The position numbers and the translations under genes are program-made. The notes below the pieces were generated by a model. That model made no database searches. It saw nothing but the letters and a program-made list of their open reading frames with translations, and was not told the DNA's origin. From Acidimicrobiaceae bacterium (lineage in GTDB: Bacteria > Actinomycetota > Acidimicrobiia > Acidimicrobiales > RAAP-2), in assembly GCA_003133075.1 (NCBI GenBank), contig PKZN01000009.1, positions 1-5,124 of the forward strand: DNA of 5,124 bases, in the 5' to 3' direction. Positions 1-5,081 of this stretch are shown here, piece after piece (position 1 is the stretch's first letter; every line of letters begins with the position of its first letter).

Positions 1-372
1 CTCGCCCTCGTGGGAGTGGATGAAGAGGATGCGAAAGGCGTCGGTCTCACTCACGACCATCTCGAAGTAGACACGAAAGGCCACTTCGATTTTGGCGCGG
101 GGCGAGTCGACCTGGGACACCCCGTCGCGCAGCGAGTCGAGCAGTTTCTGGGCGGTCTGGTTGACGATTTCGCGGTACAACTCGGTCTTGGACTCGAAGT
201 ACTGGTAGAGGATTGGTTTGGTGAAGCCGGCTTCCTTCGCGATGTCGTCCATCGTCGTTGCTTGGAAGCCGCGTTCGGCGAAAATCTTCCTCGCCACGAG
301 GAGGAGTTGGTCGCGCCGCTCCGCGTGTGGAGTGCGCTCGCCCTGTGAAGCACGCTCGTCATTAATGACCAT
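1..372 (-). CDS. TetR/AcrR-family transcriptional regulator, C-terminus cut off by window edge
   Basis: A one-component DNA-binding repressor type. The first 124 residues are visible, read from ATG at 372; the ligand-binding domain continues beyond position 1. An N-terminal tail of about 17 residues precedes helix 1 (ERRDQLLLVARKIFAERGF, about residues 18-36). The helix-turn-helix follows at about 38-60, with the family hallmarks TTMDDIAKEAGF and TKPILYQYFESK. Residues 61-124 begin the all-helical regulatory domain. The ligand and target genes cannot be read from the sequence. The gene lies 20 bp downstream of the glycosyltransferase on the same strand, but has its own promoter-like elements and no Shine-Dalgarno, so it may be leaderless. 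A 12-bp palindrome over codons 2-5 suggests possible autoregulation (inference). Family assignment is secure; specific function is unknown. Confidence 0.93.
   Translation of the reverse strand, partial: MVINDERASQGERTPHAERRDQLLLVARKIFAERGFQATTMDDIAKEAGFTKPILYQYFESKTELYREIVNQTAQKLLDSLRDGVSQVDSPRAKIEVAFRVYFEMVVSETDAFRILFIHSHEGE
358..369. repeat. Perfect 12-bp palindrome, candidate TetR operator
   Basis: GTCATTAATGAC is perfectly self-complementary and AT-rich compared with its surroundings. It covers codons 2-5 of the regulator gene, just downstream of the inferred leaderless transcription start at about 372. TetR-type dimers bind short palindromes near their own promoters, so an operator role is plausible. 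A 12-bp palindrome can also occur by chance about once in 5 kb, so location is the main support. Confidence 0.35.
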
Positions 373-379
373 CACGTAA

Positions 380-407
380 AGCCTAGTGGGCGTTACTTAA
401 CCCCCAA
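380..407 (-). promoter_or_regulatory. Predicted leaderless promoter of the TetR gene
   Basis: Read on the minus strand, TTGGGG (407-402) is a weak -35-like box. A 16-nt spacer separates it from TAGGCT (385-380), which fits the TAnnnT -10 pattern. Only 7 nt separate the -10 from the ATG at 372, so transcription would begin at or next to the start codon. This agrees with the absence of a Shine-Dalgarno. The spacer contains the near-palindrome GTTAAGTAAC (401-392), overlapping the stop codon of the upstream glycosyltransferase. Confidence 0.45.
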
Positions 408-1418
408 ATTCTCCAGCAACGCAGAAAGTTGGCCCGGTAAGTCGGCCACATTGAAGTTTTCGCGGGCAATCGCGGCGTTGTGCGCGAAGAGATTTTCCTC
501 GGGGCGGGTGAGGAACTGCTCGATTCCACGCACGTCGTCCAGGTCCAAAAAGGTGAATCCGAAGCCCCGGATCTCTTTGAGCACCGGATAGGGGTGGACC
601 GCGAGCGGGCGCCGGTGGGTCACTGACTCAAGGACAGGGTTACCAAAGCCCTCCCATGTCGAAGCGACGACGACTAGGTCGCACGCGGCGTACGCGTCGT
701 GAATATCGAAACCTGGCGGGAGCCCTCGGACCACGCGAATGGATGCCGCATCAACGTGGCCATCGAGCGTCGCGTCGTAGCCGTCCTCTGCGTCACCGAG
801 CAGCCACAGCACCGCGTCGAGCGACTCGGCGAGGGAGATCGCTCCTTCGACATTCTTCCTCGGGATCACGCGTGACGGAAAGACGAGGAGTCGCTCCTCG
901 CCAACCTTCAACGCGTTGCGCGTAGCCACGCGGCGGCCGAGCGGAGGATCGCAGTCAAAGCTGTTTCTGATCGTCGTCGCGACAACACCTCGCTCGGCGA
1001 GTTCCTCGCGTGAGAGATCGTTGATCGTGACGTGACGCCACGTCGCGCGACTCTGCAGCGCCGGTTCGTTGAGCCACTGCGGGCGCTGCCAGGGGAGGTC
1101 GTGGTGGTGAAAGATCGCGCGCCGGTCATCGAGGATCTCGTAGAGCACATCGCGCGCGGCGACGTTAAAGGGGAGTGACACGACGTTCTCGACCACCACG
1201 ACGTCCGCGCCGTCGAGTACCCGCGCGAGGTCGCGGCGCGCGAGCGGCGAGGTCGCGTGCATCGCGAGTTCGGGGAGCACCACGTCGGCGACGCCGTCAC
1301 CGGCGCACGTGGCGACGTCGTGGCCGAGGTGGCGTAGCGCCGCGATCCATTTCGCCGATTCGATGCTCACGCCGTCGTGTCCGCCGAGTCGATAGCTGAC
1401 GACGACGAGCCGGGACAC
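393..1418 (-). CDS. Glycosyltransferase, GT-B fold, family 4-like
   Basis: A probable cytoplasmic retaining glycosyltransferase of 341 aa that moves a sugar from an activated nucleotide donor to a glycan, lipid or small-molecule acceptor. The N-terminal Rossmann domain (about 1-165) opens with VVVSYRLGGHDGVSIES, the glycine-rich acceptor-side loop of GT4 enzymes, and contains FHHHDLPWQRP at about 103-113. The C-terminal donor domain starts near 170. It shows the phosphate-contacting R183/K188 pair in PSRVIPRKN and the EX7E signature (E256 and E264) in STWEGFGNPVLES. There is no signal peptide or membrane helix. The start is GTG at 1418, with no Shine-Dalgarno but a -10-like TAGCCT 6 nt upstream. 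It is divergent from gmd, which makes a GDP-deoxyhexose precursor, so a role in deoxysugar- or mannose-containing envelope glycans is possible but unproven. Donor and acceptor cannot be predicted. Confidence 0.87.
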   Translation of the reverse strand: MSRLVVVSYRLGGHDGVSIESAKWIAALRHLGHDVATCAGDGVADVVLPELAMHATSPLARRDLARVLDGADVVVVENVVSLPFNVAARDVLYEILDDRRAIFHHHDLPWQRPQWLNEPALQSRATWRHVTINDLSREELAERGVVATTIRNSFDCDPPLGRRVATRNALKVGEERLLVFPSRVIPRKNVEGAISLAESLDAVLWLLGDAEDGYDATLDGHVDAASIRVVRGLPPGFDIHDAYAACDLVVVASTWEGFGNPVLESVTHRRPLAVHPYPVLKEIRGFGFTFLDLDDVRGIEQFLTRPEENLFAHNAAIARENFNVADLPGQLSALLENLGVK

Positions 1419-1424
1419 CGGACC

Positions 1425-1430
1425 AGGCTA
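1425..1430 (-). promoter_or_regulatory. Predicted -10 element of a leaderless glycosyltransferase promoter
   Basis: TAGCCT on the minus strand (1430-1425) fits TAnnnT and ends 6 nt before the GTG start at 1418. That places the expected transcription start on the start codon. No ribosome binding site is visible, consistent with leaderless initiation. No convincing -35 box is found 16-18 nt upstream (CGGCCA at best). The spacing matches that of the TetR gene, which strengthens both calls. Confidence 0.4.
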
Positions 1431-1462
1431 CGGGGAGAGCCCGGTTTTGGCCGGTAGTAGAG

Positions 1463-1490
1463 TTGACGGGGAAAGCGACCCCCCGACGGT
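1463..1490 (+). promoter_or_regulatory. Possible promoter of gmd and the ccm operon
   Basis: TTGACG (1463-1468) is one base from the TTGACA -35 consensus. With a 16-nt spacer the -10 would be GACGGT (1485-1490), which keeps only the second A and last T of TAnnnT and is therefore weak. Transcription would start near 1497, leaving a short leader that contains the gmd Shine-Dalgarno. TAGAGT at 1458-1463 is an alternative -10 without a good -35. The region must contain a rightward promoter; the exact boxes are uncertain. Confidence 0.28.
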
Positions 1491-1501
1491 TCCGGGGCTG
1501 T

Positions 1502-1507
1502 GGAGGA
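1502..1507 (+). promoter_or_regulatory. Ribosome binding site that fixes the gmd start
   Basis: GGAGGA lies 6 nt before GTG at 1514. It is a strong Shine-Dalgarno at near-ideal spacing. It selects GTG 1514 over the in-frame upstream TTG at 1463, whose extra 17 codons encode a sequence without similarity to the family's N-terminus. Confidence 0.85.
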
Positions 1508-1513
1508 ACTCTG

Positions 1514-2476
1514 GTGGCAACACGCGCGCTGATAACGGGCATCACGGGTCAGGACGGCTCCTACCTCGCCGAACTGCTACTCGCCCAGGGCTACGAGGTC
1601 GTCGGCCTCATGCGGCGCTCTTCCACGGTCAATATCGAGCGAATCAGCCATATCCAGGAACGACTGACCCTGGTGTCGGGCGACCTGATGGACGAGGTGT
1701 CGCTCATCAACGTCCTGCGCGACTATCGCCCGAGCGAGGTCTACAACCTGGCCGCCCAGAGTTTCGTGCAGGCGTCCTGGGCGCAGCCGGTCCTGACCGG
1801 CGAAGCGACGGCCCTCGGGGTGACGCGCATGCTCGATGCGATTCGCATCGTCGATCCGGAGATCCGTTTCTACCAGGCGAGTTCTTCGGAGATGTTCGGC
1901 AAGGTCCGTGAGGTACCCCAAACCGAGAACACGTTCTTTCACCCCCGCAGTCCCTACGGCGTCGCGAAGGTCTACGGACACTGGATCACCGTGAACTACC
2001 GCGAGAGCTACGGACTACACGCCTCCAGCGGTATCTTGTTCAACCACGAGTCGCCGCGTCGAGGTATCGAGTTCGTCACGCGCAAGGTGACCCACGGCGC
2101 CGCGCGGATCAAGGCGGGTCTCGACGGCGAACTACGGCTCGGCAACTTAGACGCCCAGCGCGACTGGGGCTACGCCGAGGACTACGTGCGCGCCATGTGG
2201 CTGATGCTCCAGCGCGACAGCCCCGACGACTACGTCATCGCCACGGGTGAGACCCACTCGGTACGCGAACTCTGTCAGGTCGCCTTCGAGAGCGTGGGAC
2301 TTGACTATGAGCAGTACGTCGTCATCGACCAGGCCTTCATCCGGCCCGCCGAAGTTGACCTGCTGGTGGGCGATCCTTCGAAGGCGTATAAGGAACTCGG
2401 TTGGAAGTGCGAGACCGACTTTCGGACGTTGATTGAGATGATGGTCGCGGCCGACGTCAAAGCATTGCAGCACTAG
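1514..2476 (+). CDS. gmd: GDP-mannose 4,6-dehydratase
   Basis: Converts GDP-D-mannose to GDP-4-keto-6-deoxy-D-mannose, the entry step to GDP-fucose, GDP-rhamnose, GDP-perosamine and related sugars. It is a cytoplasmic NADP(H)-dependent extended SDR enzyme. With the GTG start at 1514 it has 320 aa, matching the short bacterial class (about 320 aa, as in the Pseudomonas A-band enzyme) rather than the roughly 370-aa E. coli form. Visible motifs are the cofactor loop TGITGQDGSYL (G9, G12, G15), NLAAQSFV (78-85), the catalytic segment ASSSEMFG (S124, E126), the Y148xxxK152 pair in SPYGVAK, and family blocks around residues 158-191 and RDWGYAEDYV (216-225). S124 stands where E. coli has catalytic Thr132, a conservative change. 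It is divergent from the glycosyltransferase and only 9 bp upstream of ccmA. No downstream reductase or epimerase is in the window, so the final sugar is unknown. Confidence 0.96.
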   Translation: MATRALITGITGQDGSYLAELLLAQGYEVVGLMRRSSTVNIERISHIQERLTLVSGDLMDEVSLINVLRDYRPSEVYNLAAQSFVQASWAQPVLTGEATALGVTRMLDAIRIVDPEIRFYQASSSEMFGKVREVPQTENTFFHPRSPYGVAKVYGHWITVNYRESYGLHASSGILFNHESPRRGIEFVTRKVTHGAARIKAGLDGELRLGNLDAQRDWGYAEDYVRAMWLMLQRDSPDDYVIATGETHSVRELCQVAFESVGLDYEQYVVIDQAFIRPAEVDLLVGDPSKAYKELGWKCETDFRTLIEMMVAADVKALQH

Positions 2477-2485
2477 TCCGCCCTG

Positions 2486-3142
2486 ATGGACGGGACATCA
2501 CCGGTGGTGGTACTTCGTGATGCGGTCGTCCTGGTCGGTGGTTTCCCGCTGCTCAGCGGTGTCAACCTCGACCTCGACCCGGGAACGCTCACGGTCGTCA
2601 CGGGCGCAAACGGCGCCGGCAAGACGAGTTTGCTGCGACTACTGGGTGGTCTGGTCACGCTCACGAGCGGCGCGGGCACCGTCAGCGGCGTCGACCTTAA
2701 GAGTGGCGACCTGCGAGAGCTACGACGACGAGTCGGCTGGCTCGGTCACGAGGGATCCTTCTACGACGACCTGAGCGTGCGCGAGAACCTCACGTTCGCC
2801 GCGAAAGCGCTGGGCCGACCGACGGAGGAGATCCCCCGCGTGCTCGAACGGGTGGGCCTGACGTCTCGAACGACGACCACGGCAAAACTACTGAGCGCGG
2901 GTCAGCGTCGGCGATTGGGTCTCGCGTGGCTCTTGCTTCGTCGACCCGAGACGTGGCTGCTCGATGAGCCCTACGCGTCACTCGACGACGAGGGGCGGAC
3001 GTTCTTTGACGAACTTATTGCCGAGGTCGTGCGGAGCGGTGCGACGGTCGTGGTGAGCGCGCACGACCCACTACGTTCGTCGTCGTTGCGTCCTCGCACG
3101 CTCACCCTGGCCGGGGGTCTCGTGGTCGGTGACGTCTCATGA
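2486..3142 (+). CDS. ccmA: Cytochrome c maturation ABC transporter ATP-binding protein CcmA
   Basis: The ATPase of the CcmAB(CD) module. In System I, ATP hydrolysis is known to drive release of holo-CcmE from CcmC rather than simple heme export. The protein has 218 aa, normal for CcmA, and is cytoplasmic and membrane-associated. Motifs in order: Walker A GANGAGKT (40-47), signature LSAGQRRR (136-143), Walker B TWLLDEP with D160 and E161, D-loop SLDD (165-168), and switch histidine H193 in SAHD. The Q-loop position reads LGHEGSFYDD, with Glu89 where E. coli CcmA has Gln. The ATG at 2486 is 9 bp after the gmd stop and lacks a Shine-Dalgarno. GTG at 2504 or 2507 are possible alternatives that would lose only six or seven residues. 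Its stop overlaps the ccmB start in ATGA. The identity rests on motifs plus the ccmBCDE context. Confidence 0.93.
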   Translation: MDGTSPVVVLRDAVVLVGGFPLLSGVNLDLDPGTLTVVTGANGAGKTSLLRLLGGLVTLTSGAGTVSGVDLKSGDLRELRRRVGWLGHEGSFYDDLSVRENLTFAAKALGRPTEEIPRVLERVGLTSRTTTTAKLLSAGQRRRLGLAWLLLRRPETWLLDEPYASLDDEGRTFFDELIAEVVRSGATVVVSAHDPLRSSSLRPRTLTLAGGLVVGDVS

Positions 3143-3798
3143 TTCGCATCGCGCTGCTCGTCGCGGGCAAGGACTTGCGCATCGAGCGTCGAAGCCGGGT
3201 CCTGCTCTGGCAGGTGTTGCCCTTTGGCGTCACGGCGCTCGTACTCTGCGGGCTGGCCCTTGGGCCCCTGCACGCCGGTAACTCCAGCGCGGCGCCGGGG
3301 TTGTTCTACCTCGTGATGCTGCTGGTGGCACTGCTCATGATCAATCGGGCCCAGGTCATCGAGGGCTCGCCTGGGACGAGGGCGTCGGTGGCGACCCTCG
3401 GGCTCGATCCCGCCGGGGTCTTCCTCGGTAAGGCCCTCGCGTTGGCGGTGGAGCTCTGGCTGACCGGGGTCGTGGTCTTGGCGGGTTCGGTGCTGTTCCT
3501 CCACACCGCCCTCTCGGGCACGCTCAGCGCGTTACCGAGCGTCGTCGTGACGCTCGCGGCGTTGGCCGCGGCGGGGACGCTCTATGGCGCCCTCAGTGGG
3601 GGAGGGCAAGGCCCGGCGACACTGCTGCCGATGCTGTCGCTACCGGCGTTCGCGCCACTGCTGATCGCGGGTGAGCGATCGTTTTCGGACGCGCTGCACG
3701 GGGGCTCGCTCTGGCGGTGGTGGGTAATTTCCCTCGTCGCTCTGGCCGCCTACCTCGCGATCGGCATTCTGCTTTACGGTGTTCTGGAGGAATCATGA
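3139..3798 (+). CDS. ccmB: Cytochrome c maturation membrane protein CcmB
   Basis: The integral membrane partner of CcmA in the Ccm ABC complex. It has 219 aa, the usual CcmB length. A cytoplasmic N-terminal segment with KDLRIERRSR (11-20) is a family hallmark. It is followed by about six hydrophobic helices, near 22-43, 54-69, 96-120, 133-152, 160-177 and 194-214. The block LPMLSLPAFAPLLIAGERS (163-181) matches the conserved CcmB loop and helix. The start is ATG 3139, in a 4-nt ATGA overlap with the ccmA stop. GGTGA (3128-3132), complementary to the 16S rRNA tail, sits 6 nt upstream, so translation is probably coupled to ccmA. The gene ends in another ATGA overlap with ccmC. Confidence 0.93.
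   Translation: MIRIALLVAGKDLRIERRSRVLLWQVLPFGVTALVLCGLALGPLHAGNSSAAPGLFYLVMLLVALLMINRAQVIEGSPGTRASVATLGLDPAGVFLGKALALAVELWLTGVVVLAGSVLFLHTALSGTLSALPSVVVTLAALAAAGTLYGALSGGGQGPATLLPMLSLPAFAPLLIAGERSFSDALHGGSLWRWWVISLVALAAYLAIGILLYGVLEES
3786..3791 (+). promoter_or_regulatory. Ribosome binding site that fixes the ccmC start
   Basis: GGAGGA inside the last ccmB codons lies 3-4 nt before ATG 3795. It selects this ATG over an in-frame GTG at 3717, whose extra 26 codons would lie within ccmB and do not resemble CcmC. Confidence 0.75.
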
Positions 3799-4517
3799 TA
3801 AAGACGCTCTCCCAACGCCTTCTCGGACCCGTCACGCTTGTCTTGCTGGCGCTGACCTTCTGGCTGGGGCTGTGGGTCACGCCGCCGGACAAGGTCCAAG
3901 GAAACCTGGCTCGCCTGCTCTACGTGCACCCGGCGATCGCCTGGGTGGCGCTGTACGTCTCGTTCGGGACCGCGGCGATCGCCAGCGCGCTCTATCTCTG
4001 GAAGCGCACGCGATCGGTCGTGATGGACCGCGTGGCGTACTGCGCCATGGAAGTGAGCACCGTCTTCATTATCTTGACGCTCATCACTGGCTCGATCTGG
4101 GGCCGTCCGACCTGGGGCGTGTGGTGGGCGTGGGACGCGCGACTCACCTCCACGGCGATCCTCGGGCTGTTCGAACTGGCGTACCTCGCGCTGCGACGAG
4201 CGAACGACGACCCCGACCTGCGCGCCCGGCGCTGTGCGGTCTTCGCGATCATCGCGGCCATCAACGTGCCGATCATCCACTTCTCGGTCGACTGGTGGAA
4301 CACGTTGCACCAGGGTGCCACGGTCTTCACCGAGAACGGGAATCTGCTGGTGCACGGGATCATGCTCTGGACGCTGTTCATCAGTCTCTTCGCGTTCACG
4401 CTGCTCTTCTTCTGGCTGTTGCGAGCGAGGTATCGCCTCGAGGTGCTGCGCGCCACGCGCTACGACGTCGCCCTCGATGAGGCGCTCGCCCAGCGCCGCC
4501 GTGAAGGCGTGCACTGA
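3795..4517 (+). CDS. ccmC: Heme exporter and handling protein CcmC (WWD family)
   Basis: Binds heme at the outer face of the membrane and attaches it to the chaperone CcmE, working with CcmA, CcmB and CcmD. With ATG 3795 the protein has 240 aa, normal for CcmC. It has about six transmembrane helices. The periplasmic tryptophan-rich WWD domain reads WGRPTWGVWWAWDARLTS (102-119). The predicted axial heme ligands are H45 in LLYVHPA and H172 in WWNTLHQGAT, corresponding to E. coli H60 and H184. The C-terminal 30 residues form a charged cytoplasmic tail. The start overlaps the ccmB stop in ATGA and the stop overlaps the ccmD ATG by one base (TGATG). All key residues are present, so the protein should be functional. 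Confidence 0.96.
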   Translation: MIKTLSQRLLGPVTLVLLALTFWLGLWVTPPDKVQGNLARLLYVHPAIAWVALYVSFGTAAIASALYLWKRTRSVVMDRVAYCAMEVSTVFIILTLITGSIWGRPTWGVWWAWDARLTSTAILGLFELAYLALRRANDDPDLRARRCAVFAIIAAINVPIIHFSVDWWNTLHQGATVFTENGNLLVHGIMLWTLFISLFAFTLLFFWLLRARYRLEVLRATRYDVALDEALAQRRREGVH

Positions 4518-4612
4518 TGGGCTACGTCGCGGCCGGTTACTCCTTCGCCTTTGGGGGATTGGGGCTCTACGCCCTCTCGATCTGGTGGCGAGGACGACGT
4601 GCCCAGCGCTGA
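4517..4612 (+). CDS. ccmD: Small membrane protein CcmD
   Basis: A 31-residue single-helix protein. It begins MGYVAAGYSFAFGG, continues with a hydrophobic stretch to about residue 24 (GLYALSIWW), and ends in the basic tail RGRRAQR. This is the CcmD pattern: a short outer N-terminus with YVxAGY, one helix with GLYAL, then positive residues on the cytoplasmic side. In System I, CcmD stabilises the CcmABC-CcmE complex and is needed for release of holo-CcmE. The ATG shares one base with the ccmC stop. GAAGG at 4503-4507 is a moderate Shine-Dalgarno. The 3' end overlaps ccmE by 14 nt. The position between ccmC and ccmE is the canonical place for ccmD, which makes the assignment strong despite the length. 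Confidence 0.88.
   Translation: MGYVAAGYSFAFGGLGLYALSIWWRGRRAQR
4590..4594 (+). promoter_or_regulatory. Ribosome binding site that decides the ccmE start
   Basis: GAGGA within the 3' end of ccmD lies 4 nt before GTG 4599. It supports this start over an in-frame ATG at 4551, which would add 16 residues unlike CcmE and overlap most of ccmD. Confidence 0.6.
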
Positions 4613-5081
4613 CCTCGCCGATCTCACTCCCGTTCCCGCCCCCGTCACCAAACGCCGGGGTCGTGGACGCACGATCGGCGTCCTGGTCGTCTTGGCGCTC
4701 GCGGTCCTCGCGCTCTTAAGTCAGGGACTGCTTCATTCGCTGAACTACTTCGACACGATCGACCAAGCGATGAGCGCGCGCGCCAAATTAGGCACGGAGA
4801 CCATTCGTTTAGAGGGCGTCGTCAAGCCGCACACCATCGATCGCACCTCGAACGGCGCGTCGTTCTGGATGACTGGCGGTCACGGCGAAGAGGTCTTCGT
4901 CAGCGCCCACGGCTCACCGCCGCAACTCTTCCAAGCCGACATCCCCGTGGTGGTCGAGGGCCACTTCACGAGCGCGACCTCGAAGGACTTCTACGGCACG
5001 CAGATCCTGGTGAAGCACACGGCCTCCTACATCGCCGCGCACCCCAAACGCGTGAAGGCCCCCAACGGGTCCACTCGATGA
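4599..5081 (+). CDS. ccmE: Periplasmic heme chaperone CcmE
   Basis: A membrane-anchored chaperone that accepts heme from CcmC covalently and passes it to the CcmF ligation module. With GTG 4599 it has 160 aa. It has a cytoplasmic N-terminus of about 24 residues, proline-rich then basic (PVTKRRGRGR), one anchor helix at about 26-46, and an outer beta-barrel (OB-fold) domain at about 65-140. The heme attachment motif is the classical HxxxY: H140 and Y144 in LVKHTASY, equivalent to E. coli H130 and Y134. It is not the CxxxY variant known from some sulfate reducers and archaea. A short flexible tail follows. The gene overlaps ccmD by 14 nt and ends in an ATGA overlap with ccmF. The start is inferred from the Shine-Dalgarno; the assignment itself is secure. 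Confidence 0.94.
   Translation: MPSADLADLTPVPAPVTKRRGRGRTIGVLVVLALAVLALLSQGLLHSLNYFDTIDQAMSARAKLGTETIRLEGVVKPHTIDRTSNGASFWMTGGHGEEVFVSAHGSPPQLFQADIPVVVEGHFTSATSKDFYGTQILVKHTASYIAAHPKRVKAPNGSTR

Noticed and set aside
10..348. Plus-strand open frame of 112 codons opposite the TetR gene
   Set aside because: It is antisense to a clear TetR coding sequence, with no recognisable domain and no ribosome binding site.
51..362. Minus-strand open frame of 103 codons
   Set aside because: It is a shifted frame of the TetR gene. The frame starting at 372 gives a clear TetR helix-turn-helix, while this one is Ser/Arg/Pro-rich without a motif.
1441..1454. CCGG-N6-CCGG repeat as an intrinsic terminator
   Set aside because: The stem is only 4 bp with no following T-run, and it lies in a divergent promoter region where no terminator is expected.
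1463..1513. N-terminal extension of Gmd from an upstream TTG
   Set aside because: The 17 extra residues do not resemble Gmd, the TTG forms part of a -35-like box, and a strong Shine-Dalgarno points to GTG 1514.
1577..1981. Minus-strand open frame of 134 codons inside gmd
   Set aside because: It is antisense to the conserved catalytic core of gmd. Composition and lack of motifs indicate a shadow frame.
2474..2485. Leaderless promoter directly before ccmA (TAGTCC, 6 nt from the ATG)
   Set aside because: The hexamer lacks the conserved final T of TAnnnT, includes the gmd stop codon, and has no -35-like partner at proper spacing. It is too weak to annotate.
2971..3504. Minus-strand open frame of 177 codons across ccmA and ccmB
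   Set aside because: It is low complexity and rich in Arg, Gln, Glu and Pro, crosses two well-supported genes, and has no promoter or domain.
3774..4514. Long minus-strand open frame of 246 codons opposite ccmC
   Set aside because: Its translation is rich in Arg, Asp, Glu and Gln with no domain pattern, as expected for an antisense shadow in GC-rich DNA. The plus strand clearly encodes CcmC with all motifs.
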